DNA of 64,000 bases, taken from Chitinophagaceae bacterium (GTDB taxonomy: Bacteria; Bacteroidota; Bacteroidia; Chitinophagales; Chitinophagaceae). The notes under the pieces were generated by a model. The model searched no databases and had not been told where the DNA came from. It saw only the letters and a program-made list of their open reading frames with translations. How positions within the stretch are numbered: position 1 is the first letter of the stretch; the number at the start of each line of letters is the position of its first letter. The translations under genes and the position numbers were made by a program. Below are positions 1 to 7,043 of this stretch, piece by piece. Location of the stretch: contig JADJYK010000018.1 in NCBI GenBank assembly GCA_016719815.1, forward strand, positions 1 to 64,000. Reading direction: 5' to 3'.

Positions 1-114
1 ATAACTGCCATAATTTTTGTTTTTAGTCAACTTGTTTCAGGACGGGACAGCAATTTGCTGAAGTTTGTTTGTCCTGCCATGTTTGCGCAAAATTTTTTGT
101 TGGCAGAAGTGCAC

Positions 115-470
115 TTAGTAAGCTTGAATTAAAACCTCTGTAGGGATGTTTAATTTGTCATGAAGCTGTCTAATCATTTCAAGTGACAGCTTTCTTTTGC
201 GATTAAGAATTTCACTAGCACGGCTTTTTAATCCAACAACATTTGCTAAATCTGTTTGATTATATCCAAGCTGTTCCATCCTGAATTTAATAGCTTCTAC
301 AGGGTCAGGGAAGGTTATTGGGAATTTTTCAGTTTCATAATTTTCAATTAACATGCCCAATATTTCCAATTCATCACCTTTGTCTGTGCCTTTTTTTGCA
401 TCAAAGATTACTTCAAGTCTGGTAAGAGCTTGTTCGTAATCCTTTTTGTTCTAATGGGTTTAATGTTCAT
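115..470 (-). CDS. higA: HigA-family antitoxin, frameshifted near its N-terminus
   Basis: This is the XRE/HTH antitoxin partner of the HigB toxin; such proteins bind the toxin and repress the shared promoter. The main open segment has a helix-turn-helix (MEQLGYNQTDLANVVG) followed by a recognition-type stretch, KSRASEILNRKRKLS. The natural start is ATG at 468-470, one base after the higB stop codon: it reads MNIKPIRTK and then runs out of frame. Adding one A to the A5 run (443-447 on the plus strand, TTTTT) joins this start to DYEQALTRLEVIFDAKKG, the expected family N-terminus. As written, the antitoxin would lack its first 30 or so residues or be started internally. A sequencing slip is the simplest explanation, because the HTH part is well conserved. 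Confidence 0.85.
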
Positions 471-471
471 T

Positions 472-765
472 TTAAATTGTTTTAGCATTTATTTTATCAT
501 ATTCAGCATGTGTGCCAATAAAACGGATCCACATCATTTGATAATCGTAATTAATTTTCACTATCAGTCTGTAATGGTTTCCTTTGATATTAAACACAAC
601 TCTATTGCCAGGTAAGAAACTTGCACTTGGGTATTCAATTTTTATGTCATTCGGGGTTGCCCATTCTGCTTTGGCAGTTTCTTGATACCAAGCCTTTAAT
701 TGCTGTTCACTGTCAGGATGTGCCTCCCAAAAATCCCTTAAAATTTTCTTTGCAATAATTCTCAA
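472..765 (-). CDS. higB: HigB-type mRNA interferase toxin
   Basis: A 97-residue toxin of the HigB_toxin family (RelE-like fold), expected to cleave mRNA on the ribosome. The hallmark segments are present: RDFWEAHPDSEQQLKAWY near the N-terminus, NRVVFNIKGNHYRLIVKINY in the middle, and the C-terminal FIGTHAEYDKINA with the catalytic-region His and Tyr. Its frame is intact. The start is TTG at 763-765; no in-frame ATG lies upstream and the family begins with exactly this MRIIAKK sequence, so TTG initiation is favoured and would keep toxin translation low. The toxin gene comes first and the antitoxin second, the usual higBA order. Confidence 0.9.
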   Translation of the reverse strand: MRIIAKKILRDFWEAHPDSEQQLKAWYQETAKAEWATPNDIKIEYPSASFLPGNRVVFNIKGNHYRLIVKINYDYQMMWIRFIGTHAEYDKINAKTI

Positions 766-779
766 CCTTTAAGTTTTGC

Positions 780-813
780 CAAAGATAGCAAAAAGTTCCC
801 AAAATGGGACAAT
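780..813 (-). promoter_or_regulatory. higBA promoter with operator palindrome
   Basis: On the minus strand the -7 element TATCTTTG (787 to 780) matches the Bacteroidota consensus TAnnTTTG exactly. A TTG that can act as -33 element (812 to 810) lies 22 bases upstream. Between them sits a perfect inverted repeat, TCCCA-AAA-TGGGA (797-809). Placement of a palindrome in the promoter spacer upstream of higB is what is expected for autorepression by HigA/HigBA. The leader to the TTG start is only about 10 bases. Confidence 0.6.
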
Positions 814-1245
814 TTATTTACCCTTCGAAATTTAGAATGCTTGAAGAGGCATTTCAGTACAACGTGTGTATTAGCGAATATACGAACACATTATAATTAT
901 ATCGCCTGAATATTGTCGCATTCATTTTCAATTGCTTACTATTGTTTATGCAAGATTCTGATTGCCTAAATGGAGTTTCGCAAATACAATCAGCCAAACC
1001 TGTGTACTTATCCCATTTCACTTTACCAATCCTTACATATCTATGCAAATTATTACCTATCCGTTAAAAACCTACCGTACTACTACACTCACTTTCACCT
1101 TTGGATAGTACCATAATACCTGTAACTCCCGTCCGTAACCTTAGAACTCCTCTCCCTGTGTATAACTCCCCTAAAAAACCACTTCCAAATCCGCCCTGCA
1201 TCCGTACATTTGCGCAATTTGTTTTTACAGAAACCCCAAAAAGAA
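814..1245. other. Intergenic stretch before carA
   Basis: No supported gene lies here. A minus-strand frame of 64 codons (854-1048) has no family resemblance. A perfect TAnnTTTG match (TACATTTG, 1205-1212) lies 33 bases before carA and could be its -7 element, but there is no good -33 TTG at the right distance, so this is only a weak promoter call. Confidence 0.4.
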
Positions 1246-2349
1246 ATGTCCCATTCATCAACCCCCGCTGTTTTATTACTGGCCGATGGCACTGTGGCTC
1301 ACGGCTTTGCCTTTGGCGCTGTTGGCACCACCACCGGCGAAATTTGCTTCAACACCGGTATGACGGGCTACCAGGAAGTGTTTACCGACCCCAGCTATTT
1401 TGGCCAGGTGCTGATTATGAACAGTGCCCACATTGGCAACTACGGCGTAAAGGAACTGGATGTGGAAAGCAGCGGTATAAAAATCAATGGCCTCATTGGT
1501 CGCAACCTGGAAGAGCAGTTTAGCCGCAAGCAGGCCAAAGGCTCCTTGAGCGACTATCTTAAAGACAGCAATGTGGTAGCTATTGAAGGGGTGGACACAA
1601 GGTCACTGGTGGCACACATCCGCACCAAAGGGGCGATGAACTGCATCATCTCATCCGAGACCACCGATATAGAAGTGCTGAAAATGAAACTGGCCGAAAC
1701 GCCAAACATGGATGGCCTTGAACTGGCCAGCAAAGTAAGCACCACCGAAACCTACGAACTGGGCGATGCCAGTGCAGACATCCGCATTGCGGTGATGGAC
1801 TACGGCGTTAAAAAGAACATTTTGCAGTGTATGGTGGAGAGAGGTGCTTACGTAAAAGTATTTCCAGCCAAAACTCCGCTGGAGGAAGTAAACAAGTTTC
1901 AGCCGCACGGCTATTTTATCTCCAACGGTCCCGGCGACCCCGCACCTATGGATTATGCCATCAGCACCGTAAAACAGATATTGAAAGAAGAGAAGCCGGT
2001 GTTTGGCATTTGCCTGGGTCACCAGTTGCTGGCATTGGCCAACGGCATCACCACATTTAAAATGCACCATGGCCACCGCGGCCTTAACCACCCGGTGAAG
2101 AACTTGGTTACGGGCAGATCCGAAATCACCACGCAGAACCACGGCTTTGGTGTTGATCCCGAAGCGGTGAAGAAAGCGGAACATATAGAAATAACCCACC
2201 TTAACCTCAACGACCAGAGCATTGAAGGCATCAGGGTAAAAGGCAAGCCGGCTTTTTCGGTTCAATACCACCCGGAAGCCACACCCGGCCCGCATGACAG
2301 CCGGTATCTCTTCGATGATTTTATCAGTATGATAAAACAATCGGTATAA
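1246..2349 (+). CDS. carA: Carbamoyl-phosphate synthase small subunit
   Basis: Glutaminase subunit that releases ammonia from glutamine and channels it to CarB, feeding pyrimidine and arginine synthesis in the cytoplasm. The 367-residue protein has the CarA N-terminal domain (LLLADGTVAHGFAFG, NTGMTGYQEV, DPSYFGQVL) and a C-terminal class I glutamine amidotransferase domain. Nucleophile Cys256 is in GICLGHQ, and the His342/Glu344 pair is in YHPEATPGPHDS. The start at 1246 (MSHSS) is chosen over an upstream TTG because it gives the family's usual N-terminus; the upstream TTG overlaps a possible -7 promoter element. carB is not in the window. The frame is intact. Confidence 0.97.
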   Translation: MSHSSTPAVLLLADGTVAHGFAFGAVGTTTGEICFNTGMTGYQEVFTDPSYFGQVLIMNSAHIGNYGVKELDVESSGIKINGLIGRNLEEQFSRKQAKGSLSDYLKDSNVVAIEGVDTRSLVAHIRTKGAMNCIISSETTDIEVLKMKLAETPNMDGLELASKVSTTETYELGDASADIRIAVMDYGVKKNILQCMVERGAYVKVFPAKTPLEEVNKFQPHGYFISNGPGDPAPMDYAISTVKQILKEEKPVFGICLGHQLLALANGITTFKMHHGHRGLNHPVKNLVTGRSEITTQNHGFGVDPEAVKKAEHIEITHLNLNDQSIEGIRVKGKPAFSVQYHPEATPGPHDSRYLFDDFISMIKQSV

Positions 2350-2382
2350 GCAATATTTTTACTTAACCATAAAGTATCGTCC

Positions 2383-3930
2383 ATGAAAATCTCAGTCAGA
2401 AAATCAGCAACACTTGCTGCGTTACTGCTTTGTACGTTTATTTCATCTGCACAGCAGGGCATCTTAAGCCAGAAAATCGTTTTGCAGCAACCCTACACCT
2501 TTAAGAACAATGCCTTCAGCAAAAAGCTGATGAGCGGACATATTTTTGAAGACAGTGCTACCAATGAACGACTTATTGTTTTAAGCGGTAATAAAGTCCT
2601 TAACTTTTACCTTGTTAATAATGACTGGAAACTGCTGAAAACTTTTGAGACAGCTACACCTAAGAACAGTACGTTCAACAATGACAATTTTGAGGTGGGC
2701 AGTTTTACCCATAAAGACGACCGCTGGACGCTCATCACCGGCAGCAACTCAGATTTTAATGCAGAAGTGGTGGATACCAAAGCCCAGACCTTTGTGGTGG
2801 CTGGCGCAATTTTCCAGGATAAGGACAAAAAGTATTTCAGTAAAACGCTTTATGATGGTAAACGGTTCTTTAGTGTTTACCCCAACAGAAGCGGCAATAT
2901 TACCGTAGGTGCTATTGATGAGAATGGTGCAGTGAAAAATTTTCCGCTGGATTTGTCAACGCAATTGCCGTTGAAGAAATCAAAGAAGTTTACCCCCAAA
3001 GATATTTGGGAGATGTTTGAAGAAATGGATACCATCAGCAGCCAGATGATCTATCTTGCCCGTAAGAAGGTTCATTTCTATAAGAATACTGCTGCATACA
3101 TCTTTACGGTATCAGATACAGAGCCGATAACGGAAGTAAGCTATTTTGATAAGAACACCTGGAAGAAAATCCGTTCGGATATTTTTTCTGTGGAAGAACT
3201 GATTCCGGCATCGGAAAAGAACAACACACTCAATACTTCCAGCCTCATTTTTGATAATAAAGTGTGGGTACTTACGGCATACAAGGATGGTGCTGTACTG
3301 GGTGTTTTCGATATGGAGAGCAAGAAACTGGTGCACAGCCTGAAAATAGATGGTGGTACTCCCGAAAGTGCATTTGCCTATGGCCCGGTACTGTATAAGT
3401 CGGCCCCGGCAGCAGGAAAAATATTCAGTGGTACCTACGAGGTAAAGGAAAAAGTGGAACCCATTTCTGTAAAAGACTATATCAAAGAACTGGGGAAGCG
3501 GGATATTGCCTTATACCTCCATCATTTTAATGAGAATGAATATGCGGTTTCGTTAGGCTCCTATTCCATGATGAGTTTTCAAACTCCCGGTGCTCCCATC
3601 CGTGATGTGCCGGGTAGCATGTCAGACCCCAGCGTATATGAAAGTGCAGTCGCCGGACTGGTGTTTAAGAAAAATGAGGCAACCCCGGTTGCCCGCAAAA
3701 CCAGTTTCAACGAAGCGAATTTCAGCAGTGCCACTGCAAAATATACAGTGCAGAAGATTGAAAAGAAAGGCCCGATGCAGCAGCCGGAGTTTAGTGGTAA
3801 CCGCAAAGCATATGTAATGAAAGAGCAGGTTATTAAGAACAGGGTATATACCTTGTATTACCTGGATGAAATGTTCAAGATATTCGAAAAGGTGACAGCG
3901 TTCGACTTATCGGCTTTTGGTCTTAAATAA
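2383..3930 (+). CDS. Secreted protein of unknown function
   Basis: A 515-residue protein starting 33 bases after carA on the same strand. Residues 1-24 form a typical Sec signal peptide ending in SSAQQ, so it should be periplasmic or surface-exposed. The rest is rich in short beta-type segments with repeated Trp/Lys/Asp turns (for example NKVLNFYLVNNDWKLLKTFE and NKVWVLTAYKDGAVLGVFD), which suggests a beta-propeller-like fold. I do not recognise a named family and no catalytic motif stands out. Proximity to carA may only reflect shared transcription. The frame is intact and the composition is like that of its neighbours. Confidence 0.7.
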   Translation: MKISVRKSATLAALLLCTFISSAQQGILSQKIVLQQPYTFKNNAFSKKLMSGHIFEDSATNERLIVLSGNKVLNFYLVNNDWKLLKTFETATPKNSTFNNDNFEVGSFTHKDDRWTLITGSNSDFNAEVVDTKAQTFVVAGAIFQDKDKKYFSKTLYDGKRFFSVYPNRSGNITVGAIDENGAVKNFPLDLSTQLPLKKSKKFTPKDIWEMFEEMDTISSQMIYLARKKVHFYKNTAAYIFTVSDTEPITEVSYFDKNTWKKIRSDIFSVEELIPASEKNNTLNTSSLIFDNKVWVLTAYKDGAVLGVFDMESKKLVHSLKIDGGTPESAFAYGPVLYKSAPAAGKIFSGTYEVKEKVEPISVKDYIKELGKRDIALYLHHFNENEYAVSLGSYSMMSFQTPGAPIRDVPGSMSDPSVYESAVAGLVFKKNEATPVARKTSFNEANFSSATAKYTVQKIEKKGPMQQPEFSGNRKAYVMKEQVIKNRVYTLYYLDEMFKIFEKVTAFDLSAFGLK

Positions 3931-3957
3931 AGGAAGGGTTGTTTTTTGGAATGATGA

Positions 3958-4389
3958 TTACAGCTTCATAAACAACATCACCATAAACACCACCAGCACC
4001 AGCAAAAAGGGCAGGAGCATTTTCATCGGGGCTTTCTTCTTCACCTCGTCCGGGTATTGCATAAATTTTTGAGTAAGGGCCGTAAAGTTTTTCTTACTGC
4101 CTGCTGTGGCTGCACAAATAAAATAGATGATTGCCATCAATGGTAAAGCCACCAGCCTGCCGATGGAGCGGCCGCTGAAACCATTGCCAAACAGGTTCCG
4201 GATAGTTTTCCATACACTTTTCTCAAAGCCCGGAATAAAGTTTACCAGCAGCAATAAAACTGCAAAAAACACAAGAATGATGAAGGCCGAGAGAAAGAGG
4301 TTACCATTAAGCCTTCCTTTATTCCCATCCCTTCCCTTTTGCTGTAATTCGTAGTACTGGCTGCCGTAAAGTGTTTCTAAAAAGGTCAT
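3958..4389 (-). CDS. Small integral membrane protein, unknown function
   Basis: A 143-residue protein facing the preceding gene and divergent from aroQ. Three hydrophobic spans are visible: residues about 31-52 (FLSAFIILVFFAVLLLLVNF), about 82-97 (VALPLMAIIYFICAATA) and the C-terminal LLPFLLVLVVFMVMLFM. The N-terminus MTFLETLYGSQYYELQQKG is cytoplasmic-like, and a basic loop (QKFMQYPDEVKKKAPMK) precedes the last span. No family is recognised. It resembles small conserved membrane proteins common in Chitinophagaceae, but that is an impression only. Confidence 0.65.
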   Translation of the reverse strand: MTFLETLYGSQYYELQQKGRDGNKGRLNGNLFLSAFIILVFFAVLLLLVNFIPGFEKSVWKTIRNLFGNGFSGRSIGRLVALPLMAIIYFICAATAGSKKNFTALTQKFMQYPDEVKKKAPMKMLLPFLLVLVVFMVMLFMKL

Positions 4390-4476
4390 ACTGTTTTATT
4401 TCAAATATCCTCTATTAAAACAAAGATGAAATACCATGCGGCGGGTATTTTTCAATAATTCAGTTATTTTTGAGTT

Positions 4477-4896
4477 ATGCGAATCTCTATCATCAACGGC
4501 CCCAACCTGAACCTGCTGGGCAAAAGAGAAACCGATGTCTATGGCACGGTGACGTTTGAAGCATTTCTCGAAACACTCCGTACCAAATATGCTGATACCG
4601 AAATCAGCTATTTCCAGAGCAATGTGGAAGGCGAACTGATTAATGAACTGCAACGTGCAGGTTACAACAGCGATGGCATCGTTTTTAATCCCGCCGGTTA
4701 TACCCACACTTCAGTTGCCATTGGTGATGCCATTGCGGCCATAAAAGCTCCCGTGGTGGAAGTGCACATCTCTAATGTGCAGGCAAGAGAGGATTTCAGA
4801 AAGATATCACATGTGTCGGCCAAGGCTGCCGGCAGCATCATTGGCCTGGGTTTAAAAGGCTACGAACTGGCAATTGAATGGTTGATAGCTCAGTAA
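4477..4896 (+). CDS. aroQ: 3-dehydroquinate dehydratase, type II
   Basis: Third step of the shikimate pathway, converting 3-dehydroquinate to 3-dehydroshikimate by the type II (trans-elimination) route. The 139-residue length is typical for these dodecameric enzymes. Signature segments are INGPNLNLLGKRETDVYG near the N-terminus (active-site Arg and Tyr), NPAGYTHTSVAIGDAI and EVHISNVQAREDFR (catalytic His). A perfect TAnnTTTG box (TATTTTTG, 4465-4472) ends only four bases before the ATG. If used as a -7 element the mRNA would be nearly leaderless; no clear -33 element supports it. Confidence 0.95.
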   Translation: MRISIINGPNLNLLGKRETDVYGTVTFEAFLETLRTKYADTEISYFQSNVEGELINELQRAGYNSDGIVFNPAGYTHTSVAIGDAIAAIKAPVVEVHISNVQAREDFRKISHVSAKAAGSIIGLGLKGYELAIEWLIAQ

Positions 4897-5042
4897 TATT
4901 ACTGATGCCAGTCATTCAGGCAGGTAAGGAATGTCAGTTATATTTTCCGTACGACTGTTAGTTTTGTGTTTCATAACGATCAAAGTGCTTATTCGTCTTT
5001 TGTATTTTGGTCTGCAAACAAATCAACTGTTAATTTCATTTT

Positions 5043-6344
5043 ATGGATAACAAATACGTTTATAAATCAGCAGAAGAAGCCTTATCAGTCATTCAGTCAG
5101 GTTACAGGGTATTTATTCAGGGAAGTGCGCAAACGCCACTATACCTTATGAGAAACCTGGCCAAAAGAGCCCCGGAATTAAAAGATGTTGAATTAACCTT
5201 TATTACAGTTGCCGGAGACATAGTTGTTGACAAACCAGAATACGTTGATTCGTTCCATATCAACTGTATGTTTGTTTCAGAGTCGGTAAGGCAGGCTGTA
5301 AATGATGGTCGTGCCGACTTTGTGCCCATCTTCCTGAGTGATATTCCAGATGTTTTCAGGAAGCAGATGCATATCGATGTGGCACTGATACAGGTGTCGC
5401 CACCAGATGAACATGGCTATTGTTCATTGGGTGTATCGGTTGACGTGGCCCGCAGCGCCGTTAATACTGCCACGCATATCATTGCGCAGGTAAACCCAAG
5501 AGTGCCCCGCACACATGGCGACAGCCTTATTCATACGAAACGCTTTACAGCCATGGTATGGCATGAAGAAGAACTGCCAGAAGTTGATTATGGTGCCAAA
5601 CTGGGAGAAGACGAATTAAAGATTGGTAAAATCATTGCCGGATTGATTGAAGATGGCAGCACCATACAAATGGGTATTGGTACGATACCGGATGCTGTAT
5701 TGAAATCGCTTACTAGCCACAAAAACCTGGGTGTGCATACAGAAATGTGCAGCGATGGCATTATTGATTTGTTTGAAAGAGATGTGATTAACAACTCACA
5801 AAAACGCATCCATCCTTATAAGACAGTTACCGGCTTTGCTGTAGGTACCCGGAAGCTGTATGATTATGTAGATGATAACCCTGCTTTTGTATTTATTGAT
5901 ATTGACTATGTAAACGACCCGCATGTGATACGCCGCAATCCTAAGGTGGTGGCCATTAACAGTGCAATTGAAGTGGATATAACCGGACAGGTATGTGCCG
6001 ACTCTATCGGTACAAGACAATACAGCGGCATTGGGGGACAAATGGACTTTATGCGTGGTGCAGCGCTGAGTGAAGGTGGTAAACCGATTATTGCTTTAAC
6101 CAGCCGCACCACCAAAGGGGTGAGCCGCTTAGTGCCCACTTTAAAACAGGGTGCCGGTGTGGTAACTACCCGTGGCCATGTGCATTACTTAGTTACTGAG
6201 TATGGTGTGGCCTACCTGTGGGGCAAGAACATGCGGCAAAGGGCCAAAGCCATCATCAATATTGCCCACCCCGATGACAGGGAAATGCTGGAGAAATCCT
6301 GCTGGGAAAGATTTAAACTTTTTAGTGATTATAATGATGGTTAA
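5043..6344 (+). CDS. Acetyl-CoA hydrolase/transferase family protein (4-hydroxybutyrate CoA-transferase-like)
   Basis: A family I CoA-transferase of 433 residues that moves CoA between acyl groups through a glutamyl-CoA thioester. Sequence signs are the N-terminal GSAQTPLYLM nucleotide/CoA-binding segment, QVSPPDEHGYCSLGVSVD, the glycine-rich MGIGTIPDAVL, the likely catalytic Glu in NSAIEVDITGQV, and GIGGQMDFMRGA followed by TSRTTKGVSRLVP, all typical of the Ach1/Cat2 group. The exact acyl substrate (acetate, succinate, 4-hydroxybutyrate) cannot be read from sequence. It stands alone and is followed by a terminator hairpin. Confidence 0.88.
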   Translation: MDNKYVYKSAEEALSVIQSGYRVFIQGSAQTPLYLMRNLAKRAPELKDVELTFITVAGDIVVDKPEYVDSFHINCMFVSESVRQAVNDGRADFVPIFLSDIPDVFRKQMHIDVALIQVSPPDEHGYCSLGVSVDVARSAVNTATHIIAQVNPRVPRTHGDSLIHTKRFTAMVWHEEELPEVDYGAKLGEDELKIGKIIAGLIEDGSTIQMGIGTIPDAVLKSLTSHKNLGVHTEMCSDGIIDLFERDVINNSQKRIHPYKTVTGFAVGTRKLYDYVDDNPAFVFIDIDYVNDPHVIRRNPKVVAINSAIEVDITGQVCADSIGTRQYSGIGGQMDFMRGAALSEGGKPIIALTSRTTKGVSRLVPTLKQGAGVVTTRGHVHYLVTEYGVAYLWGKNMRQRAKAIINIAHPDDREMLEKSCWERFKLFSDYNDG

Positions 6345-6346
6345 CA

Positions 6347-6382
6347 AAAATGCCGTTCTGTAATGGAGCGGCATTTTGTTTT
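6347..6382 (+). terminator. Rho-independent terminator after the CoA-transferase
   Basis: A 9-bp perfect stem AAAATGCCG (6347-6355) / CGGCATTTT (6369-6377) with a 13-base loop, followed by GTTTTT. It starts right after the stop codon of the acetyl-CoA hydrolase/transferase family gene. Confidence 0.8.
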
Positions 6383-6467
6383 TATATTTATGCAGTGAAG
6401 CAGTCAGAGACCGTTAAGAACATAGTAGGGGCGAAGGCGGGATGCTTCGCAGAGCAGACAGGCTAAG

Positions 6468-6896
6468 TCATAAGATTTTATGCAAAATAATTTTTATTGT
6501 TAAAGTCGAGTCAGGAGACACATTTGGTGGATATGATTTTCGTTTAACAAGGTTAGGCGTAGCAATAAGATAACGTATTTCTCCTTCCTGCATTCCCCTT
6601 AGTCCCTCGTCTACAGCATTTGTAGCCTGATTTCCACCAATTAATACTTTTACAGGTGTACCTGAATTTTCATTAGAATATAATATTGTACCATCCAAAT
6701 ATGAGGTTGTTTCACGAATCAGAACTTCCTGCCCGGCCTGTGCTTTTTGTCCACTGCCATTTTTAAGAATTTTATATTTAAGCCCTGAAGATGTTGTCAC
6801 ATACTCATTTTCAGCGTTAGCTTTTGAAAGTTTGTTTTGGGAGCTGCAACTGCTTAATAGAAAGGGAAAGAGCGAAAAAAAGTAAATCAATTTCAT
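6468..6896 (-). CDS. FKBP-type peptidyl-prolyl isomerase, lipoprotein
   Basis: A 142-residue exported protein with a lipoprotein signal (FPFLLSSCSSQ, lipobox Cys at residue 17). It contains an FKBP domain: SSGLKYKILKNGSG, the AGQEVLIRETTSYLDGTILYS strand-turn, DEGLRGMQEGEIRYLIATP, and a terminal beta strand LTIKIILHKIL. FKBP domains catalyse cis-trans proline isomerisation and assist folding in the periplasm. The usual VxVHYTG motif is replaced by VLIRETTSY, so some active-site aromatics may differ and activity is uncertain. The gene is a single intact frame. Confidence 0.85.
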   Translation of the reverse strand: MKLIYFFSLFPFLLSSCSSQNKLSKANAENEYVTTSSGLKYKILKNGSGQKAQAGQEVLIRETTSYLDGTILYSNENSGTPVKVLIGGNQATNAVDEGLRGMQEGEIRYLIATPNLVKRKSYPPNVSPDSTLTIKIILHKIL

Positions 6897-7013
6897 TTGT
6901 CATTTTTTAGAGTAAGTAAATGTAGGCGTTTTGAGTATTACGACTACGTATAGGCATTTGTGCTATTGCAGGCATTTTATTTTTCCTTCGGAGTCTCAAA
7001 GTACAGCCTTTTT

Positions 7014-7027
7014 CCGGGGGACCCCGG
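7014..7027. repeat. GC-rich palindrome downstream of the BNR gene
   Basis: CCGGGG-GA-CCCCGG forms a perfect 6-bp stem. It is flanked by two copies of TCAAAGTAC (6996-7004 and near 7036-7044), so the 7.0 kb gap looks like a dispersed intergenic element rather than a plain terminator; no U-tract follows on the minus strand. Confidence 0.45.
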
Positions 7028-7043
7028 CGTCGTTTTCAAAGTA

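Noticed and set aside
854..1048. Minus-strand frame of 64 codons
   Set aside because: No family resemblance, no ribosome-binding signal, and a composition like non-coding DNA.
1651..2340. Long minus-strand frame of 229 codons
   Set aside because: Lies wholly antisense to carA, whose catalytic motifs are clear; it is a shadow of carA codon use.
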